Shown here: positions 58,700 to 64,000 of the stretch, piece by piece
Layout: every line of letters begins with the position of its first letter
How positions within the stretch are numbered: the first letter of the stretch is position 1
Source of the DNA: Isoetes taiwanensis
Lineage: Eukaryota > Streptophyta > Lycopodiopsida > Isoetales > Isoetaceae
Assembly: GCA_021234155.1 (NCBI GenBank)
Contig: JAJEKV010000080.1
Coordinates: forward strand, 4,703,344-4,767,343
Length of the DNA: 64,000 nt
Direction of reading: 5' to 3'
The notes under the pieces: generated by a model
What the model saw: only the letters and a program-made list of their open reading frames with translations
Database searches by the model: none
Told to the model about the DNA's origin: nothing
Position numbers and translations under genes: made by a program

Positions 58700-58906
58700 T
58701 TAGAAGGCTTGCCCATACTTCCTAGAAATCCACATCCGTTGGCAAGGACTCTTCAATCCTCTTACCAATCGGATATATTGAAGTGCATTCTGATACTCTG
58801 GTTGTCGAGGATGCCTTGAAAGCGCATCCGCTACATTGAGCTTCACGGCGCAGACTATATCAAAGTGCGTACTCTTCAAGGAATTCCATCCACCTTCTCT
58901 GCGCAC
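58700..58906 (-). pseudogene. Ty3/gypsy RNase H end, decayed
   Basis: The reading TFDIVCAVKLNVADALSRHP (about 58860-58808, one residue uncertain at the start) contains the ADALSR signature that closes RNase H in plant gypsy elements. It lies between RT and integrase as expected. Confidence 0.75.
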
Positions 58907-59499
58907 CAGGTTGAGGTGTGGTTAGCGTGAATACATATTATGGGCTACGGTGAGTGTATCCGAACTGTCCCCAAAGTGGTGCCTCCATATTCTTAATGCC
59001 ACACGACAAGCTGCGAGCAATTCACGATGCGTCGTGGGGTAGTAGCGTCTGGCGTCGTTCATCTTCACCGGAATCATCGCTACCACCGCTCCTTCTTGCA
59101 TAAACCTTTTGTAGCTATCTTACTTTCGCTGTCATTGCTACAAGCTTATCTTTTCCCGGGTCCGTGAGGTTAGGGTAGGGGCTGTTATTTAAAGCTTCCT
59201 TCAACAATTCAAACCACCATGCTTAGGCTTTCTTGTACCAATGTGCGCCCAATCTTTCACTTTCTCCATGCGTCAAGTCACATTTGTTAGCGGGGCTGCT
59301 ATCTTCAATACAAAGTTCTTTCTGAACTTCTGTAGTACCACTGCTAGAAGTAGAAACTTCGACTTCATGCATTCTTGGTAGCCGACCCTTGAATCAACTG
59401 CTTCTATCTTGCGGGGTCCGTTGAGGATACTACTTGAGATCACATGACCAAGTATTCCACCTTCTCACCCATTGCGAAGTAGCGCCCGATAACTTAGCG

Positions 59500-59720
59500 C
59501 GTCCTGGCGGTGCCTCTTCCTTCTCTAGCACTCTTCTCCAAGTGTTATGCGTGCTCTTCAAGGGATACGCTATACACCAAAATGTCATCAAAGAAAACAA
59601 TTAATCACAAAGGTGTCAGGGAACTCCCTGAAGATATCGTTCATGAGCCTCATAGGCCGTTCGCGGGGAGGCATTTGATAAGCGAAGGCATTAGTGAACT
59701 CATAATGCCCATACCTTACC
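59500..59720 (-). pseudogene. Ty3/gypsy reverse transcriptase core, decayed
   Basis: The catalytic motif FFDDILVYS is complete at 59595-59569, followed by SLEEHA as in related elements. The upstream fingers/palm region is shifted (a PANGLW.S stretch stands where P..FQ.LMN is usual). It copied the element RNA into cDNA when intact. Confidence 0.8.
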
Positions 59721-62000
59721 ACCCGGCGTTCTGAAAGGATCTTATAGATATCTTCTTCCTTTATCTGATCACGATGATACTGACCTTAAATTCGATTTTG
59801 GAGAAGATCTTTGCCTTGAAGGTGATCCATCCGTCGTGCGATCTTGGGCGCATATTTGTTGTTCTTAATGGTGTGCTTGACTGCGGCGCCTATAGTCTAT
59901 GCACATCCTTAGGCTATAATCCTTCTTGTAACCGAGAATGGAAACCCAAATGCAAAGTACTAGGTCTAATAAAACCTAGGTCCAAGCGACTCCTGCAAAA
60001 GCTGCTTCTTTAGCTCAGGCAATTCCTAGTTGTCATTCCTATATGGAGCCTTGCTCGTTGGCTGTTCTACAGCTCGAGTGCAATCTAGCACTCCAACTCC
60101 CGTATGGAGAGGAGAACATGATCTCATGCGGAAAGAGATCATGAAATTCCGTGTCAACAGCTGCTTGCTTGACAACTGGCACGAGCACCTTATCTTCTTT
60201 GCTTTCTTAGGTCGAGGGCTCGCTAATCTCAAGCTTGAAGATGTATGCCACCTGCTTTCGCTCTTGATGCGCAGAGCGGCCGTTTTAGAAGACGCCTGCT
60301 GCATGATAGAGGAACAACTTCGCCACAGTATCTCAATGATCTTGCAGAGTGGTGGGAAGAGTCACTTTCGCTTTCCCGGTCGATATGCTTCTTTGGCCAA
60401 GGTACTCCATTCTTATGATCAAGTCGTACTTGCAATACCCCGTATACGCCCCATACGGATATTAATCCGCAGAGTAGATGTGAAGTTAATTCTCTCTTGC
60501 GTAGATGCGCCTTGCGCACCGCGCGCACAAGACCAGCAGATTAATATGGCGGCACGGCTTTAAGCGCCTTCAACTGGCAGCTGGCAGACCATTACGGGGA
60601 TGCAAAGTTGCCGTGCGCTTCTGAGTCTATCAAGACTATGAAGGACTTGTAGCCTTCGATGGGAAATTACATCACTGGCTCTCTGCTTGCTCTGCAATAT
60701 CTATTGCGGCAAAGATGTGTGGCCTCACCACAGATGTAGTGGCGGGCCTCTTAGCGTCGTCGTGGACCGAAGGCGTCCCAATCTCCCAACTCATTTCATT
60801 TGCACTCATGTGGTGATTTCTAACATCCTATAACTTTGGCTGAAGCCTTTTAAAACCTGATTAACCTATGCATTCACCTTGCCTCTTTTTCCTTGGGCAT
60901 TGCACACGCAAGGGTCGCCTTGCTTTGGAGTAGTTTGACCCCTCCTGCTTGTCCTTGAGGACACACCTTCTTCTCTGCTTTGTTTCCCTGGTTCCCCACC
61001 ATATGGGGTTCTAAATTTGGACACACAGATTTGGTTGCCACAGGGCTATAACTTCTGTGGCCTTGCCTTTATCCTGCAAAATCTGCCTTACGCCCAGCTA
61101 TTACGAGGTCAGGCCCACCGCAAACATAGCCTTGGATTAAGCCACGATCTTTGTCCTGGGTTTGTGCCTCACAAGCTTGCGGATCTCCTCATTCAGCCCC
61201 TCAATATAGCTTTTCATGCTTCTCTCTCTAGCCCGGCACACACTCTGACCTTGGCCCTCATGAATTCCTCACGTATATTTAAAGGCGATTTGTTGCCTTG
61301 CTTTTGCCCAGCTTTGTAAAGCTAACGCATCATCTTGGACTTATGTTCCTTGGGACGTAATTAAGCAGGCTTTGCAAACTTCCTTGAACTTACAAAGCAT
61401 CCCTGCTCAAGCCGTGTGCCTTTGCATAACCCTTCCACCAAATCCGATGCGGCTCCTTTCAAGTTGTTGTTGCAGCGCTACGCGCTGTCTTTATCTTTCA
61501 TGCTATAAAGCGTTTAAAAGTACTCGCTCTCATTTTCGTCCATTAATGCCTCTGCTTCCAATCGACTGTTCTCACGAGGCTGATTTCGATTCAGACCTTC
61601 CATACATTTGCGGTCACGGAATCTACCTTCTTACGGTAGTCGGAGGCCACAGTGTCTCTTTGTCGTCCATACGGGGGTGTTCCTCTTGCCTTCCATACGA
61701 TACGTTCCTGAGCACCATTCTTCCTCTTCCTCGAACCAGATAAAGTGCGACTTGAGTCGGAAGATTAGGGCTGGAGGATCTCTTCTCTTGCTCCTCTTGT
61801 CTTTTCACGCCTCCAGAGCTGATGTATTGCGGCGGCGTTGCCCACCTGAACCCCACTCACCTTGTCGTGATGAATGCCTTTATCTGCTCCAGTCCGTCCT
61901 CATGCAGGCTGCTCTCCTCCTCTCTCTGCAGGGTCATGGGTTCTATATCCTCAAATAGGTTCCTTGCGGGGTGGAGTACAGGTGGGTTGCTCTTCTAGAT

Positions 62001-64000
62001 CTAAGTTCTGGTTTCCCGTTTAGGCCTCTAAGCACATACACAAACAATTCCTTGGATTTATATAATTGGATTCCTTTGTTCTCTTGCATTGATTATGCTT
62101 GTTGGTATAATTGTGGGGCAAAATACATCAACAAACATTTAAAGTGCAATGAGTTTATATTCATATATCCTTATATTTTAGATACAAAAGTCTTAAGGGA
62201 TCCAAGAGTAGACTATTGTAGGAAATGCTTGGTAAGGCCGAGTTGTCCTCGAGAAACTTCTTTACTTGAAACGTACTTACGTAGCTTCCCAAGTTCCCAA
62301 ATTATCATATATTTATTTCCCCTCGGATGCGGATGCTATCTACCCGTCTGCTTAGGAGGTATGGCTATTCTGCCAACCTACCTTAATGAAAGGTAAGTCT
62401 GCGAAGTCCCAGCAAGGCTGTTTTCTAGCCCTTTCCGTATGTGCAGATTCACACACCCTACCTTACCCCATTAGAGCGATGCGTACCCATCCACAAAAGT
62501 CTACCAGCATCTGCCTGACTTCCTCCATGGGCTGGGCGCTTGCTTGAAATATCTTATTACTCTCTGAAATGCAGTAGGAAGCGGAAGGTATCTTGATCTT
62601 GCTCGGTACTCCTCCCGTACCCCGAGGTTACTTGTGCCTTGATGCATCTGTCCACAGGTGCCAGACTAATTCCTTGTAATCTTGGAGGCGTTAGTACACT
62701 TATGGGGTTTGTGGCTCTCCTTGGAATTTTGCTATGTTCTTGTGAGGAAGAAGACTCCTTAGGTACTCTTGTTGTCTTCCCCTTATTCCATCATCACAGA
62801 AGTGCTATAAACTCCTCTCGTGGAGGTTTCTCTCGACATCATACCTCTGATGGTGCGTAAGCTTCAATGTCAGAGATGGTGTGTCACAGTGTGATAGGCA
62901 TTTTGCCTCTAAATTATTTTATGCAGGAGGAAAATCTTAGTTTCTTGGTGGAGTGAGTCTTCTAGATCAGGGTACATTTAGTAGGAGGTGAAGGAGTTCA
63001 TCAGCCTTGTGTATCATTGTTGTCCCCTACATTGGGGAGGTTTTTGATGTCATTTTAAAGTATTCACGATGTCAACCGACTATAGTGGTGCTAGACTTAT
63101 TATTCCAGCCCAATTGGTTGTGCAATCCTGGGGTGGATCACAATAAAACAGGCGGGTGATGTCATTCCGCTTCGGCGTTCCTCCTCTGGGTCCACCTCTA
63201 TGTCATCCCTCGCTTTCCTGCCGAGTCTTCCTCTCTTGGGTTGCTTTCTGCTATGGTCTCTTCATTATTCAAGCGAGGCGTTACGATGGCTAACTGCGTC
63301 AAGGGTGTGGAAAAACTGGCGAATTTGAATTGATGGTTCACCTATTCACGGTTTTACGCCTATATACTAGATAAGCTAAGGTACATGTTGTAGGAGAAGA
63401 AGACTTTTGCCATTGCTTGTTAGGGTCATGTAGGTTGGTAAGCGGTTGGATTCTGTTCCTCAATGCCTTGGCAATGTGGGTGTTACATGGTGCTTGTTTT
63501 AGTACCCTACTCATAGTAGTCTTATTATAAGCTAGGACAACTTTCTCTTGGAATTCCTGCGGGACTTGCTGTGAGAAAGTTGGAGTTCGAGGTTGCTGAA
63601 AGGTCAAATTCTTTTGAAATCCCCAGGAATACTATATTGACATCTACTTCCCGGTGATGTGATGTCTTAGGGGTAGTATACCAAACTGATGGGAAATACA
63701 TGCATAGCGAAGAAGCGTCTTGCCGATGTCAGCAAGCGGGCGCTGACAAAATGAAAGATGCGCCTCAATTGCAGGAGCAGTTAAATGGTTGAGGCTTGGG
63801 GGCTATCTTGAGGGGATATATAGGGAATTTATGCCCTAAAATTTTTTAGGGTTTCTAAAACTCGACATTTGGGATGAGGCTAATGTTTCTATTGTGGTTA
63901 ATTTGGGGGCTCAAAAGTGAAGCACTTTATAGTCTTAGGGTTCTAATGCAACAAATTTTTGGTCGATTTGGGTATGTCTAGCTCAAAGAACAATGTGAAA
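62001..64000. other. Unassigned end of window
   Basis: Open frames of up to 141 codons (61971-62396) have no recognisable domain. The region may hold the 5' part (leader or LTR) of the minus-strand gypsy element, but no repeat of the putative 3' LTR start (57168) was found. Nothing else is supported. Confidence 0.3.

Larger units (their letters stand above)
57168..62000 (-). mobile_element. Ty3/gypsy LTR retrotransposon, decayed
   Basis: On the minus strand RT (about 59.6 kb), RNase H (about 58.8 kb) and integrase (58.2-57.3 kb) follow one another. This RT-RNase H-integrase order is diagnostic of Ty3/gypsy rather than copia. The region upstream (60-62 kb) should hold gag and protease and has a Cys-containing stretch near 60900, but it is too decayed to delimit. 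Frameshifts and stops run throughout. The 5' LTR is not recognised before the window ends. Confidence 0.75.

Noticed and set aside
1-64000. CRISPR array, prokaryotic defence system or operon
   Set aside because: Introns, LINEs, SINEs and plant gene exons mark a plant nuclear region; the tandem repeats here lack unique equal-length spacers.

Overview
The window looks like nuclear DNA of a land plant, most likely a fern or another seed-free plant with a large repeat-rich genome. The signs are AT-rich sequence with consensus GT/AG introns, plant-type LINE and Ty3/gypsy retrotransposons, a tRNA-derived SINE, a plant LRR receptor-kinase exon, and decayed copies of large repeated ORF families. There are no operons, ribosome-binding sites or CRISPR arrays. 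The clade is an inference from sequence style; no marker gene fixes it.

Layout. 0-3.4 kb: two tandem copies of a SINE-containing repeat, then a ~1.04 kb direct duplication that carries possible minus-strand exons. 3.4-6.9 kb: a 5'-truncated LINE (LINE A, plus strand) with a long reverse-transcriptase ORF and a poly-A tail. 6.9-9.8 kb: no gene recognised. 9.8-12.4 kb: two direct copies of a ~194-bp tandem-repeat block flanking a nested inverted-repeat element with a SINE inside it. 12.42-12.64 kb: a hAT-type MITE with a perfect 8-bp target duplication. 12.9-13.5 kb: the only intact non-transposon gene I would defend, a 200-aa membrane protein on the minus strand. 17.5-18.6 kb: possible minus-strand exons with a compact tRNA-like fold next to a splice acceptor. 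19.9-20.8 kb: exons from two unrelated genes (LRR receptor kinase; NAD(P)-binding protein) side by side, the second with a stop and a frameshift. 21.1-21.5 kb: a 249-bp inverted-repeat element. 22.1-25.7 kb: a decayed minus-strand ORF with an NGNHS motif. 26.0-26.25 kb: a 59-bp satellite built on GGCGCC palindromes.

27.6-28.3 kb: a repeated G-box promoter-like block and a possible small gene. 30.5-34.5 kb: two tandem ~2 kb units, each mostly an almost pure purine tract. 37.6-39.9 kb: a decayed ORF with a GHTH..DIDALF motif (DUF7869-like). 40.7-41.2 kb: a CTTGATCTTCC minisatellite. 45.1-52.7 kb: a near-full-length decayed LINE (LINE B, minus strand). 57.2-62 kb: a decayed Ty3/gypsy element (minus strand) with the order RT, RNase H, integrase. 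The rest is decayed intergenic DNA.

The genes do not form a pathway. The window is mainly a record of insertion, duplication and decay. The most unusual items are the tRNA-like fold at 18.5 kb, the duplicated purine tracts, the promoter-like block shared by four loci, and the adjacent exons of two different genes at 20 kb. Exon-level calls come from reading splice signals and reading frames by eye; no alignment or database search was run.
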